A DNA stretch of 64,000 nucleotides from Ricinus communis (GCF_019578655.1 NC_063257.1:24073939-24137938); one strand, 5' to 3'; shown: positions 33,985-45,174, counted from the stretch's first letter. Numbers and translations: made by a program. Notes: generated from the sequence alone by a model not told the origin.

Positions 33985-35152
33985 ATGGCCCCAAAGAAGA
34001 GAACAAGAAAGGAAAAAGGAAAAGAGATAGTCTCAAGCTCTCATGAAGAAGAACAAAGCTTAAAGGCAACTTATGGAGCTCTTTTTTATCTTTATTCTCA
34101 TGAAGAGGGCAATCGATTCCTTAGCCTTGCTTCAAAAGAGCAAGTTTCATATAAGTTCTTGGATGCTCCCTCTCTAGTTAAGTTGAATATTTTTGAGAGA
34201 ATGATGATTCTCTTGGATAGATTAGGATGGAAGGATTTTGCCTTTAATTCATTGCCATCATATAATGAATTAACTTTAGATTTTTTCACAACTCTACATT
34301 ATGATCCTTCCAATGATAAAGAGTTTATGGTAAGATTGTTTGGGCATAATTATACTGTTACTATTGATGCAATTGTCCAAGCTTTCGGTTTAAAGAAAGG
34401 AGGTATTTGTTAGCAACATCATAAGTTTGATTTGGGTAAGTTTTGGAAAAAACTAACGGGTTAAGACAAATATGATATTAATAACATGCCAAATAATGTC
34501 TTCAATGATTATTGTTATTTGCTTATTTCAAAATTCATGTATGAAGGCATCTTTGGTAGGAAAGAGACAAATAAAGGGATGAAGCAAAAACTAAATATTT
34601 TGTGGTTTTTGGATACCCATAAATCTGTTTCTTCGGCAATACTTTATTATGCAAAGTTTACTAAGGGCACCGGCTAGACCTAAGAATTGTATCGAGTTAG
34701 GATATATTGTTACAGGTTTGGCAATGTATCTTTCTAGTTTTGATCCGGAGTCTTCTCCATATGAGGCATTACCCTCCGTGGGCAATTTAGATACTAATGC
34801 ATTGATTAGAGCTAATTTGATAAATTGTCATGGTGATCCTCTTACTTTTAAGCACGGATCTAGTAAAGGTAGTAGTAGTGTGGCTAGAGATGAGCCACCA
34901 AGACATGATACGAAGAAAGAATCGGATAGTAAAGAAAGTAGAGGGCAAGAATGGGGTAGTCAAGGTTGGCACCAAGTTCTAACTCAACTTCAAGCGATGA
35001 AAACCAACCTTAACCAACGGCTCGATGCCTTTGATTCTTGATTGACTAATGTGGAGAAGAGTCAACATCGACAAGCATACAAACTCGATTGCTACTTCGA
35101 ATCCGTCGATTTTGATGCTCCTTCACCACCATCATCCCCGCCTCATCATTGA
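33985..35152 (+). pseudogene. Post-pol ORF of the Athila-type element (plant transposon protein domain)
   Basis: The ATG at 33985 opens a basic N-terminus (MAPKKRTRKEKGKEI) and a 142-codon frame with LGWKDFAFNSLPSYNELTLD, FFTTLHYD and VTIDAIVQAFG. This resembles the 'putative plant transposon protein' domain found downstream of pol in Athila-type elements, sometimes called env-like by position. After a stop at 34411, pieces continue (34486-34677, 34649-35041) to a Ser/charged tail ending PPSSPPHH near 35150. I see no signal peptide or membrane helix, so an envelope role is not supported. The N-terminal KKRTRKEK could be a nuclear signal. Confidence 0.65.
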
Positions 35153-35947
35153 TTCTAGTTTTGTACTAAGTTTTTCTTTTTTAGTTTGTTTTAGGATTTA
35201 GCTATCTAGTTACCATAGGGCATTTGCTTTTATATTTTTAGCTATCTTAGGATTTCATGCTTTATAGCTATTTAGGATTTTTGTTATGTATTTATTTTGT
35301 AATAATAACTTTTAGATTTTGTTTTATTTATAATGTTTTATTTTAAGCTAATCAGTTCTTATCAATGATGGTTCTCTAAAGCTTGTTTAAGGTTTATAAG
35401 ACATGATGAATACTTATGGCCAATGGTGATTAAATGACACTCCAATTTCCAAAGGAAGTACTCTATCTTTTTCTCTTTTATATATTTCTTTTATGATTAA
35501 GACATTGAGGGCAATGTCTAAAATAAGTGTGGGGGAAAAGATTTAGAGTAATTCTGTTATATATGCCAAGTATTTAATAGCTTTTGATTAATTTTTGTAA
35601 GAAAATTTTAAAAACTATTCTATACTCAGCTTTTTGTTATTATTCTATACTAAAGAATCAATGAAAGTATGCTATTATGATAAATCTTTGAGTTCTTGAA
35701 TTGATTTTTAAGTACATATGAATGTGAACTCATGAGTTGATTGCACTTAAATGATCAAGTGTTCATCGTTTGCATAAGAACATGATTAGTAGTTTAGCAA
35801 CATTTGACATGGGTATGATTAAAAGTGTATGATTTAGGTAATTATTCCCTTGTTATTATTATGGTTTACCTATATTTTTTAGAAATGATATGGGTAAGTT
35901 AAAAGCTCTAAGTTAATAATTCTACTCCGCTAGTTTTAGTTGCTGAG
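35153..35947 (+). other. 3' non-coding region of the Athila-type element with internal purine motif
   Basis: AT-rich and gene-free. At 35505-35540 it holds TTGAGGGCAATG followed by AAGTGTGGGGGAAAAG, matching the motif at 13791-13824 in the other Athila-type element. Confidence 0.65.
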
Positions 35948-36407
35948 TAGACCTGTTCATAGGCCGGGCCTAGGCGGACTCGGGCCGGGCCTGACTTTTT
36001 TTTAACAAGCCCGAGCCTTAAATTTTTTAAAAAGTCCATCCCGGCCCGGCCGACTATTAAATCTGTAAATAGACCTGTTCATGGGCCGGACCGGGATTAT
36101 AGTTTTAATAATAACAAAACTATAAGTAGAAATAATAGCTAGCTAAGTGGTATAAGGCACTTAATTATAAGAAGAAGGTCACAGGTTTGAGTGCTGACTA
36201 TGACATATTTATTTTAAACCTATTTTTTAGCAACTATACTAGACATCGGGCCGGGCTTGGGTTTCAATATAAAACCCAGGCCCGCCCATAATAACTCAGG
36301 CTTCTGGTCGGGCTCGGGCCGGGCCGGGCTTGTACTAAAAATAATGTGTCCAAGCCCGGTTAAAAGAGTGCGGGCCGGGCAGGTACCCAGGCCCATGAAC
36401 AGCTATA
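35948..36407. mobile_element. hAT-type MITE with perfect eight-base target duplication
   Basis: Flanked by TTGCTGAG on both sides (35940-35947 and 36408-36415). The ends TAGACCTGTTCATAGGCC and the complement TATAGCTGTTCATGGGCC are imperfect inverted repeats. GGGCCGGGC-rich subterminal motifs occur on both sides. A second terminus-like copy (TAGACCTGTTCATGGGCC) lies at 36069-36086, and the centre has a tRNA-like segment. No transposase. Confidence 0.88.
36140..36194 (+). other. tRNA-like pol III box pair inside the MITE
   Basis: TAGCTAAGTGG (36140-36150) resembles an A box and GGTTTGAGTGC (36184-36194) a B box, at natural spacing. No cloverleaf with a paired acceptor stem is evident, so this is a tRNA-derived relic or chance. 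Confidence 0.35.
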
Positions 36408-36415
36408 TTGCTGAG

Positions 36416-37017
36416 TAACCGGGGGGTCTTCATGACCAATGTTGATTTCGCGTAAAAAGGTAATTGAAATTATGAGTATGCAAAGCATCTTGATTTTTGT
36501 TTTATTGAATAACCAGGTGCATTCATTACCCATGTTTGTATTTGTGTAAAAAGGCATAACATATCAAGAAAGAAAGAAACCCCAAGTATCAAGTAAATCT
36601 AAGAGGTGAAAAGAAAAGAAAATTCAAGAAAAAGAGCTTGCAAAGCAAGTGAAAAATATAAATGCCTATTGATCTCTTATTTGAACATTAAGGTTTTCCT
36701 TCTTGAATAAGGTTATCATAATTTGGGTTATGCATTATAATTATATTCATTGATAATGAGTTAAGCTATTTGTTGTGAACATGTGTAAATGATGAATACT
36801 TGAATGTTTTTACTAACCGTGATTGAGTTTACAATCTTTTAAGAAAAATTCTTATGATTCAAGTTTTCTTTGATTTGCATAATTTCTGCATTAGTGAGAT
36901 TCTTTTGAATAGTACTTTTGAGCTGAGTACGAATTGCTCTATTGATTTTTTGGCAACAATTGATTCTTAAGTTACTATTTACTTGAGGATAAGTAAGAGT
37001 TCAAGTGTGGGGATATT
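36416..37017 (+). other. 3' non-coding region ending in the terminal polypurine tract
   Basis: AT-rich, no gene. It ends TTGAGGATAAG (36983) and TCAAGTGTGGGGATATT just before the LTR, the plus-strand primer. Confidence 0.65.
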
Positions 37018-38281
37018 TGATCGATCTAAATTGTATATAGATATTTAGAGGTATTTTAGAGCTTTAATGATATATTTCTATATATAATATGGTATAAAGA
37101 TGTGTTTTACCTCACTTTAGTTTTTCTTGTCTAAATTCAGGAAATAATGCCAAAGAGGAGAATTTGAGTTATAAACACATTAATGGGCGTTAATTGGATT
37201 GTGGCTATTAAAGGCTCGAGAATCAGACATGTGGGCTATTAATAGTTTGGGCCTAGCTTAATTCATTAAGGCCCAAAAAGGGGGGTTTAACTAATTATTA
37301 TGTAATCAGTGGATAATTATCTTTTGAATTGTTTAGTTTGTTTAGGACAATAAGGGATAAACTATAGGAGTTGTGTATTAAGAAAAGAACTCTAAAAAAG
37401 GAATCTCTATAAGGAGTAGAGGTTAATTAGAACAAGGAGTTCTTCGGCTACTGAATCTCTCTAAAGGAGGGTTCTATTATTCTCTGTAGAAAATTCTGGA
37501 TTGACATCTAGCTAGCTTGTGTTGCATCATTCTTTGAAGAATTAGAGAAGATTTTCGAAGACGTGGAGAAAGAGGACCAATCTTCTTCATTCCTTGAAGA
37601 ACCTTTGAACTTTGAGGGAGTTTTAGTTTTCTTTTTATGAATCTTAAGTCTTTCTATTTAATTACAATGATCGTTGGATTAAATATGTTAGGCTAAATCC
37701 CATAAGTGTTTAGTTTGGCTTTTTACTTATGTATGAACCTTATATATTTTGAGTTTAATGAATGATTTTTTTGCCTTCATATGTTCATTAGTTTCATTTA
37801 TTATTATTGGTTGACCATCATATTAATTTAATAGTAATATGTGTTATGAAAATCTTTAGGTTAAAAGTATTAGAAACATCATCTTTACTTTAATCTATGT
37901 TGGTATAAGAAACCTAAGTTGCACCATTAATTTGAGTGACTTGGGAAAAAAGGCACATCACCATCTCATTTGTTAAATTAGGGCTTAAGGGAATTAAGGG
38001 GATTACTAAGTAAAAGCTAGACTAAAGGCTATTTTATCATATAGTTCATATTAATCATTCTAGTTGCATATTTATTTTCTGGTTATTTAATTTTTTTTAT
38101 TAAACTAAAGATCATTCTCAAAACATCAGCTTAGAGTGTTTATATTTATTTTCAGTATTTTGTGTGATAGTTGGTCTTTATAATATATGCTCTAAAATTC
38201 CTTGTGAAATCGACCTCGTGGTGAGTTTACCCGAACTATCATTCGGTTCGTACACTTACAAGTACTAATTTAGACATATCA
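37018..38281 (+). repeat. 3' LTR of the plus-strand Athila-type element, full length
   Basis: Begins TGATCGATCTAAATTG and ends TTAGACATATCA, 1264 bases. The outer 656 bases are missing from the 5' copy. Related to the solo LTR at 18945-19807. Kinase exon sequence starts directly after it. Confidence 0.9.
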
Positions 38282-38411
38282 GAAGCTTTACTAGATTCCG
38301 CTGTTGGAGTTTAGCAATATACATGACTTCATTCTTGAATTCACCAAGCCCTTGTTTTGAGCTCTTTGAGAGCCTCTTCACAGCTGTTTCAAGTCCATCT
38401 CTGAGCTTTCC
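38282..38411 (-). pseudogene. S-receptor-like kinase, exon for subdomains II-V
   Basis: Acceptor TTGCAG at 38412-38417 (minus strand). It encodes [20 protein letters not shown] (with the ATP-binding lysine in AVKRL) and [19 protein letters not shown], and is cut after KLL by the LTR end. Confidence 0.88.
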
Positions 38412-38498
38412 CTGCAAGATAATTGACATTTTTGTTTTGATCCTTTTGATAATAACATGCCTATGGCTGAATTGTTTTTATAAAACTAATCCAAGAAA

Positions 38499-38881
38499 GC
38501 TGAAGGCGAATGCCTAGACAATGGGGATAAGATCAATTCTGAAGCAAATGCAAAAAGGCAAATCTTATTAGCTTATGTGCTACCATCAGGCATATTGCTA
38601 CTTGGTCTAACTCTCCTCTTGTATGTCCGAAGAAAGAAGCAAAAGAAAGGTAGAATATTATTTACTCGTGAGACTTAAAAGGAACTCTGATATATTATCT
38701 TCCCATATTGTTCCATAAGAAGATGACATTGGCTTATTTTGCAGGAAAAAGTTCAAAAATTACATACCAGCAAGACAATATAGAGTTACCATTGTTTGAT
38801 TTAGGCACCGGTGTTTCTGCTACCAATGATTTCTCTGATATCAATAAACTCGGACAAGGGGGTTTTGTACCTGTTTATAAG
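38499..38881 (+). pseudogene. S-receptor-like kinase membrane and juxtamembrane exons, inverted
   Basis: Two exons on the strand opposite to the rest of the gene. The first (about 38499-38649) encodes a membrane helix, ILLAYVLPSGILLLGLTLLL, then YVRRKKQKK, and ends at a GTAGAA donor. The second (38745-38881; TTTTGCAG acceptor, GTAACT donor) gives [20 protein letters not shown] and the P-loop [11 protein letters not shown], where the usual second-to-last glycine is valine. Phases fit each other and the exon at 38411. Confidence 0.87.
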
Positions 38882-38936
38882 GTAACTATTCTCAAAGCAA
38901 AAACGGTTGGATTTAGGAATTAATAATAAGAATAAG

Positions 38937-39736
38937 GGATAATTATACCAGAGGTCATCTAACTATTCATTTAATTTCAATTTATTTTATGAGTCATTTA
39001 AATTTAGTTTAGGTTGCATAATGATCACTTAATTTCAATTTGTTTCTTGAAAGTCACTTAATTTTAATTTAGATTGTATATTGGTTACTTTAGTTTGGGT
39101 TTCAATTTATTTTATATCCCATCAATATCAAATCTAAGAGATCTGATCTTTACCTTTATACTCACGTCATTTTCTTCATTTTTATTATGTTCCTTACTTT
39201 GGTCAACACTCTCATTTAAAATTATTTTAATTTTATGGATGCTACTTAGAATATCTCTGTCAATACATATGTTAACAGATTTCTCAAAAAGTAAATCACC
39301 CCCGTATGTTATATCATAGTCAGTAGCAACTAGTTTCTCATGGAAATGATTCACTTTTTGAGAAGTATTGATATAGATATTGAGAGAGATATTCTAGGTA
39401 GTTGTAGCAAAGGAAAAACATCTTTAAATGAAGATGCCTAATAAAGTGAATAATATTAATAAAGATGAAGAAAATAGTGTTAGTATTAGATTTCGTGAAT
39501 TTGATGCCGATGGAAACATAAAACAGATTGAAACTCAAACTAAAGTGAAATGCAACTCAAATTAAACTTAAATGATTTTTATAAAATAAATTAGAATTAA
39601 TTGACCATTATGCAACCCAAATTAAAATTAAGTGACTTTTATGAAGCAAACTAAAATTAGAGAGATTCTTACCTAAGCCTAATTAAGTGACCAAATAGAA
39701 ACTAAGTGCATAGCTTAACACTGGTATAATTAACAA
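38937..39736. mobile_element. Foldback element in a kinase-gene intron
   Basis: The ends GGATAATTATACCAG and CTGGTATAATTA are inverted. About 200 bases inward, TCACTTAATTTTAATTTAGATTG-like blocks pair with AATTAAAATTAAGTGACTTTTA on the other side. It lies in the intron after the juxtamembrane exon, within the inverted segment. No transposase. The ORFs at 39074-39538 look like chance. Confidence 0.7.
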
Positions 39737-39767
39737 TTCTAGGAAATTGTTCCCGTAGCATTTACTA

Positions 39768-40657
39768 TTATCTCAGAATTACAAACCAAGTTCTCAGATT
39801 TAGGAGGTAGTTGATTCCTATTTCTGATGCAGCCATTGTTATATAAATGTCTTGTCCATATTCATTAAATTGTCTAATATCAATGAGATCACCAAACCAG
39901 AGCAAACATCCACTTCCTCCTTCCCTGATGTCCAAAGTTGAATAAGCTATGCAGGAGCAATTCTTCTTGCACGTAACCTCACATTCCTGAAGATTCATAC
40001 TCTTGTTAAACCAGGAATTTTTTGTTTCTGGCAATTTCAGCCCAGAGTACTTTTTGGAAACTATCTGTAGAGCAATTTAGCGGAGTCCTTATGATGCATC
40101 CGTCCGACCAGCCCATCATATCCCACTCTGTTGTGGTATTTGGCGCAAATCCTTTCAAGAAACTACATAATTTAGCATTATTAATGTTACAGCTACCATA
40201 TGCACCACATTGCGCATAATTATCACACTCATCATTATATGTTGATCGAAAAGGCACCCATCCTCGAGTTTTTTCAATCCATGCAAAGCCCTTGGCGTTT
40301 CCATCTTTATTTAGCACCAGTCTCATTGATAATGACGAGGCATTGGCAGCATGAAAGCTCCAATATATCTCCTCATTCATAATAAAATCATACCAGTACA
40401 AAGGAGTTGGATTTAGTTGAGGTGTTCCACTAAATCGTACACCATCCTATGGTCCAAGCCGAAACTTCTTAATTGAACCCTTGCTCATAAAAAGCTCAGG
40501 ATATCCGCGAAGTTCTAATCGTAAAGTATAATCACCTGGAGATGGATCATCAGGTGCCTTCCATGTTGACAAGTACCTATCCAGACCAGTTCTTGTATCC
40601 TTTCCAAGCTTCATTCCTGGCGGTAGAGATTCGGATGGGTAGTCATAGCTTTGCCAC
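39768..40657 (-). pseudogene. S-receptor-like kinase, lectin end, S-locus glycoprotein and PAN domains
   Basis: Continues the first exon after the Copia insertion: QSYDYPSESLPPGMKLGKDT (lectin end), YLSTWKAPDDPSPGDYTL, then after a stop near 40447 LYWYDFIMNEEIYWSF, CDNYAQCGAYGSCNI (EGF-like cysteines) and, in another frame, [20 protein letters not shown] (PAN) ending [11 protein letters not shown]. The last residues run into unrelated sequence, which probably marks the inversion breakpoint. Two frame breaks (about 40447 and 40030). Confidence 0.87.
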
Positions 40658-41075
40658 TGTAAATGTGGAAATGAAATAGAACTTAGTTGGGTTTGAGCTA
40701 AAGTTCTTATAAACTGAGCTAAATCTGAGCTCAAGTTCTTAAGAAATATGGAAATGATGAAGAGAAATTGAGAGGAAATGGCTGGAAAATATGTTTTTTT
40801 TCCTTATATTTTTAGCCTTTAACATTTGATTTAAATAGAGAATGAGATTATAAACGTTGTAGTTCCCAATGCCACTAACATAGAAACTTGTACAAAGTCA
40901 AATAAGAAATTAAATACTACATGGGGACTTACAAGCTAGTAGTTCCCAATGCCACTAACATATGAACTTGTACAAAGTCAAACAAGAAATTAAATACTAC
41001 ATGAGGACTTACAAGCTATGGAAAACTGCTGGAAACCATGTGCTTGTTTCCAAGACAAGCTCACATGTTCCAACA
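40658..41075 (-). repeat. 3' LTR of the Copia element
   Basis: Plus-strand view TGTAAATGTGG...TTCCAACA, 418 bases, with an internal 80-base tandem duplication (units starting at 40861 and 40941). The polypurine tract CCTCAAGGAGGAGTG (minus strand) follows at 41076-41090. Confidence 0.92.
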
Positions 41076-41661
41076 CTCCTCCTTGAGGTTGTTCTTAGAA
41101 GCTCCTAGCTGATTCTTCAAAAAATCAATTCTCGGTCTTGATAATGGTTTGGTAAAGAGATCAGCAAGCTGCTCTTCTGAAGAGCAATGCTGGAGCTTGA
41201 TCTCCAAATTCTTCTCAGCTTCTCTAATGGAGTGAAACTTCATATTGATGTGCTTGGTTCGTCCATGTTGAACTGGATTTTCAGCTATAGCAATTGCTGA
41301 CTTGTTGTCACAATAGATTATAGTTGGTTTGTCTAGCTCAACACACAAATCTGACAAGAGCTTCCTAAGCCATATAGCTTGATTTGATCATTGATTGAGC
41401 TACAACTTCTTGTTTCTTTGAGTTCCAGCAAATTGCACCTGAGCCTAGCGAGAACACATAGCCTGAGGTGCTCTTCATGTCATCCACACTTCCAGCCCAA
41501 TCACTATCAGCATAACCTTGTAGCTCAATTTGGTCAAGCCTGTGATACCAAATACCATCCTTCGCGGTACCCTTTAAGAACTTGAGAACTCTTTTAGCTA
41601 CTCCTAGATGCACACTCGTAGGATAGCTCATGAATCTTGAAAGAAGGCTAGCTGGATACAT
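41061..41661 (-). pseudogene. Copia RNase H domain
   Basis: Two frames (41661-41365, 41357-41061) give VAKRVLKFLKGT, LQGYADSDWAGS (catalytic Asp), TSGYVFSLGSGAICWNSKKQ and IYCDNKSAIAIAENPV with HGRTKHIN. These are standard copia RNase H motifs. A small frameshift lies near 41360. The reading ends in the LTR. Confidence 0.88.
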
Positions 41662-42791
41662 TAGGTCGAGTCTTGTACGAAAGATACAGTAACCGCCAAC
41701 AATGCTTCAGCCACAGTTGGGTTTTCTAGCTTTTCTCCATCATTCTTCGAAAGCTTTTCATTCTGAGCTATTGGAGCTGCAACTTCTTTACAAGCTTCTA
41801 GCTTAAACTTCTTCAAAACGTCAAGAGCATACTTTCTTTGAGATATCAAAATTCCTGAGGAGCATTGATGAATTTTCATCCCAAGAAAATAGTTCATTAA
41901 GCCCAAATCGGACATCTCAAAAACACTTTCCATTTGCTTCTTGAGTTCTGAAACAGCTTCTTCTTAGCTACCAGTAACAAGAAGGTCATTAACATATAAT
42001 GAAACCACTATCTTGAGCTCTCCATCTTCTTGCTTCAAATAAAGAGTGGCTGCATTATCACTTCTCTTGAACCCTTGTTGCATCAAGTGAGCATCAATTT
42101 TATGGTACCAAGCTCTTGGAGCTTGCTTCAGCTCGTACAAAGCCTTTCTTAGCTTGTACACCTCATCTTCTCTTCCTCTCACTTGGAAACCTTTTGGTTG
42201 CTCTATGTAGAGCTCCTCCTTGAGCTCACCATTTAAGAATGCTGATTTCACATCGAGATGGAAAACTTTCCAGCCCATTTGAGCTGCAAAAGACAACAGC
42301 AACTTGATAGTGTCATATCTAGCTACTGGAGCAAAGGTATCTCCATAGTCACTACCCGCAACTTGAGCATAGCCCTTCACAACTAATCTGGCCTTGAGCT
42401 TGATGATTGAGCCATCAGGATTGTACTTGGTTCTGAACACCCATTTGACTCTTATAGCTTGCTTGTTTTGTGGTAGCTCAGTGAGCAGCCAAGTGTTGTT
42501 CTTTTCTATCATTTGAATTTCAGTTTTCATAGCTTCAATCCATTCTGGATGCTTGGAAGCTTCATCAAAGTTAGCTGGCTCAACGAAGACAAAATTGCAT
42601 CTTTCATACACCTCAGCTAACGGTCTTGTTCTGAGCACTTGAGTGTCACTAGTGTTGTGCACATCAAATAGCTCGTCATTGACGTTCTCTTCTTCTTGCA
42701 CTTCAAAAGTATGAGCTAATAAGGAAGGGAGCTCATGCTTCTCGACTTCATGTGAATCCCAATTCCAAAAAGAGCTCTCATCAAAGCTCAC
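41661..42791 (-). pseudogene. Copia reverse transcriptase
   Basis: KWVFRTKYNPDGSIIKLKAR opens the domain, followed by TFAPVARYDTIKLLLSFAA, FHLDVKSAFLNGEL and EEVYKLRKALYELKQ-like blocks in open frame 42791-41964. The catalytic box reads YVNDLLVTG, with asparagine in place of the first aspartate of YVDD, which should abolish activity. A TAG-type stop directly follows (near 41965), then the frame resumes at 41933 with MNYFLGMKI. Confidence 0.9.
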
Positions 42792-42824
42792 ATCTCTGCT
42801 GAGCTTAATTCTTTTATTGTTGAG

Positions 42825-43620
42825 CTAAAAAATTCTATAGCCTTTGGACTCTGTTGAATAGCCTACAAATATACCCTTCATAGCTCTCTGATCTAGCTTC
42901 GTTCTTTTGACTGTAGGAATGTGAAAATAGCATATTGAGCCAAAAATTCTGAGATGCTCAACTGAAAGCTTGACACCATTCCAAGCTTCATATAGGGTCT
43001 TGCCTTCCACTGCCTTCGTTGCAATTCTATTCAACAAATATACTGAAGTAGCTACAGCTTCAGCCCAAAAAGTCTTTGGTAGCTTCTTCTCAAACAGCAT
43101 GCTTCTAGCCATGTTCATCACAGTTCTATTCTTTCTTTCTGAGACTCCATTTTGTTGTGGAGAATATGGAACTGTGAGCTGGTGTAGGATGCCTTCTTCT
43201 TGGCAAAAGGAGTTGAATTCTTGTGAAGTGTACTCTCTACCATTGTCAGTTCTCAACACCTTAAGCTTGCAGCTACTTTGAGTTTCCACTAGCTTCTTGA
43301 AATTTTTGAAAATTGAAAAAACTGAGGACTTGGTTTTGAGGAAGTGCACCCAAGTCATCCTCGAAAAATCATCAATAAAGAGCACAAAGTACCTGTTTTC
43401 ACTCAAAGAAGGTGTTGCCATAGGACCACAAATATCTGAATGCACAATTTCTAGCTTTTCAGTAGCTCTAGTGACTCCGCCTTTTGGAAAAGGAGTTCTT
43501 TGTGAATTCCGAGCTTATGACCCTCACACTCTACTCGGAGCTACAATTTCAGGCATACTCAAAACTAGCTCTAAATCATGCATCTCTTTTAAAGTTCTAA
43601 AATTGTAGTGGCCTAGCCTC
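42825..43620 (-). pseudogene. Copia integrase
   Basis: The open frame 43445-42825 holds the DDE core: HSDICGPM, LRTDNGREYTSQEF and NGVSERKNRTV, all three acidic residues present, followed by the GKTLYEAWNG and LRIFGSICYFH blocks. Upstream, the GAG-pre-integrase zinc region (about 43640-43450) is broken by stops. The domain end merges into the pol linker with a stop near 42825. Confidence 0.9.
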
Positions 43621-43659
43621 TTATGCCATTTCAAGCTATCATCCTCTTTTACATTAAAT

Positions 43660-45018
43660 GCACATGTCTAAATAACATCTAGCTTCAAATAAAAGCTATT
43701 ACCAATCATCTTGACTTTAGCTATCTCAACACCACAGGTATCTAAAATATAGCAGCATGCATTTTTGAAATAGACACCATAACCTTTTCTAATCATTTGA
43801 GGCACACTAAGCAAATTTTGATTGAGCTCAGGTATGTAAAGAACATCTGAGATAACTTTGATACCTTTCTTAGTGTTGATAGAAATTGAGCTTCTTCCTC
43901 TAGCTTGAACCGTTGAGCCATCTCTCAGCTTCACTCTGGTTGTTATTGACTCGTCAAGGCTAGTAAAACTTGTAGCATCTGGTGTCATGTGGCTAGTACA
44001 TCCAACGCTCATGAGCCAAGTGTAATTCGAAATTTGTTTTGTTAGCTTGAGAAGCCATGAATAAATGCTCTCTTGGATGTGATTTCTCCTCCTCAGCTGC
44101 AAGGACCTGCTCTTGAGCTTGCGTCTGAGCTTGTTGAGCTTTCTTAGCTCTGCAAAACTTTTCGGTGTGGCCAATCTTGTTGCAAAAGCTGCATTTGTAC
44201 TTTGGTTTTTCACCATCTTTGTACCAACAATCTTTTTCAGCATGGTTTGTTTTCTTGCAAATGGAGCAAGGAGGAAGCTTGCCCTGTTTTGAGCTCGAAT
44301 TTTTTGGAGCTCGATTTTTGTAGCTAGTACCTCTTCTATTTCTGCTGTTTGGCTTCTTTCCTTTATGAGAAACAAAGAGAGCACCTTCAGTTGTCTCTTC
44401 ATCTCTCATTGAGCTTCTTTGTTCTTGAGCTACTAATTTGCTAATGAGCTCAACTACTGTTAGCCTCTGCAAATCACATGACTCTTCAATAGCTGAAATA
44501 TTAGCTTCAAATTTTCTTGGTATGCTGACCATAATCTTCTCTACCACTCTCTGATCAGGTAGAGCTTCACCATACAGCCTAATTTGGTTTACAAGATCCA
44601 TCATTCTTGATGAATAATCTTTCACTAGCTCGTCATCCTTCATCTTGAGCAGCTCAAATTCTCTCTTGAGCGTTAAGAGCTTCATAGCTTTCACTCGGTT
44701 AGTGCCTTCAAAGCTCTCTTTGAGGTAATCCCAAACAGCTTTGGGTGTTTCCAGGTCCATGATGCTGGTGAAAACATGATCTGCCAAGCTTGAGCGGATT
44801 CAAGTCAAGGCTTTATCTTTCCTGAGGAGCTGTTCTTCATGGTCTCTGAGCTGAGCTACTGTTGGATTTGGCCTGAGAGCGGGAGGATCTTCATCTGTCT
44901 CAACCACTTTCCATAGACCTTGAGATTTGAGGTAAGTTTTCATCTTCACCGACCACAAATGATAAAGTGATCCGTTGAAGGTAGGAGCTGCTGGAGCTGA
45001 TGAGCTACTTGAAGCCAT
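43660..45018 (-). pseudogene. Copia gag and protease
   Basis: Gag starts best at the ATG at 45018 (MASSSSSAPAAPTFNGSLY), after a poly-Lys run from an upstream in-frame ATG. TGA at about 44804 interrupts it, then the frame 44787-43993 continues with two CCHC zinc knuckles (CSICKKTNHAEKDC and CSFCNKIGHTEKFC). Protease lies in a shifted frame (43668-44402): WLMSVGCTSHMT where the family has W.(I/L)DSGCTSHMT, so the catalytic aspartate is lost. A frameshift therefore separates gag and pol. Confidence 0.88.
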
Positions 45019-45161
45019 TTTTCTGGTTTTGTTCTTGTTCTTGTTCTTCTTTTTCTTTTTCAAAAAATCTCACAAATCTTTCAAACACTTGGTATTTCTC
45101 TCCCTCACGTGTTTGACTCTCTAAATTTTCTGTTTTTAGCCTCACAGCCCGTAGGACAGGA

Positions 45162-45173
45162 GCTCTGATACCA
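45162..45173 (-). promoter_or_regulatory. Primer binding site, initiator tRNA-Met (Copia)
   Basis: Minus strand TGGTATCAGAGC, exact complement of the initiator tRNA-Met end, next to the 5' LTR. Confidence 0.9.
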
Positions 45174-45174
45174 C

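Larger units (their letters stand above)
27911..38281 (+). mobile_element. Athila-type Ty3/gypsy retrotransposon inserted in the kinase gene, RT deleted
   Basis: The order is truncated 5' LTR, tRNA-Asp-type primer site (28520), gag, protease, RNase H, integrase, GC-rich island, a long post-pol ORF, polypurine tract and full 3' LTR. Protease runs directly into the segment just before RNase H (about 31180), so the reverse transcriptase core is missing. The integrase first catalytic aspartate is changed. It lies in a kinase exon at its 3' side (GAAGC after 38281). The 5' side lacks both the outer 650 bases of the LTR and part of the host gene, so no target duplication remains. Confidence 0.88.

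Noticed and set aside
33985..35152. Retroviral-type envelope gene
   Set aside because: Position fits the label env-like, but no signal peptide, membrane helix or cysteine pattern is visible.
36140..36205. Possible tRNA gene
   Set aside because: Has A- and B-box-like segments but no acceptor stem pairing or anticodon arm; kept only as a tRNA-like relic inside the MITE.
39074..39354. ORFs on both strands between the kinase pieces
   Set aside because: They lie in the centre of a foldback element with no transposase similarity.
42970..43608. Plus-strand ORFs inside the Copia element
   Set aside because: Antisense shadows of the integrase reading frame.
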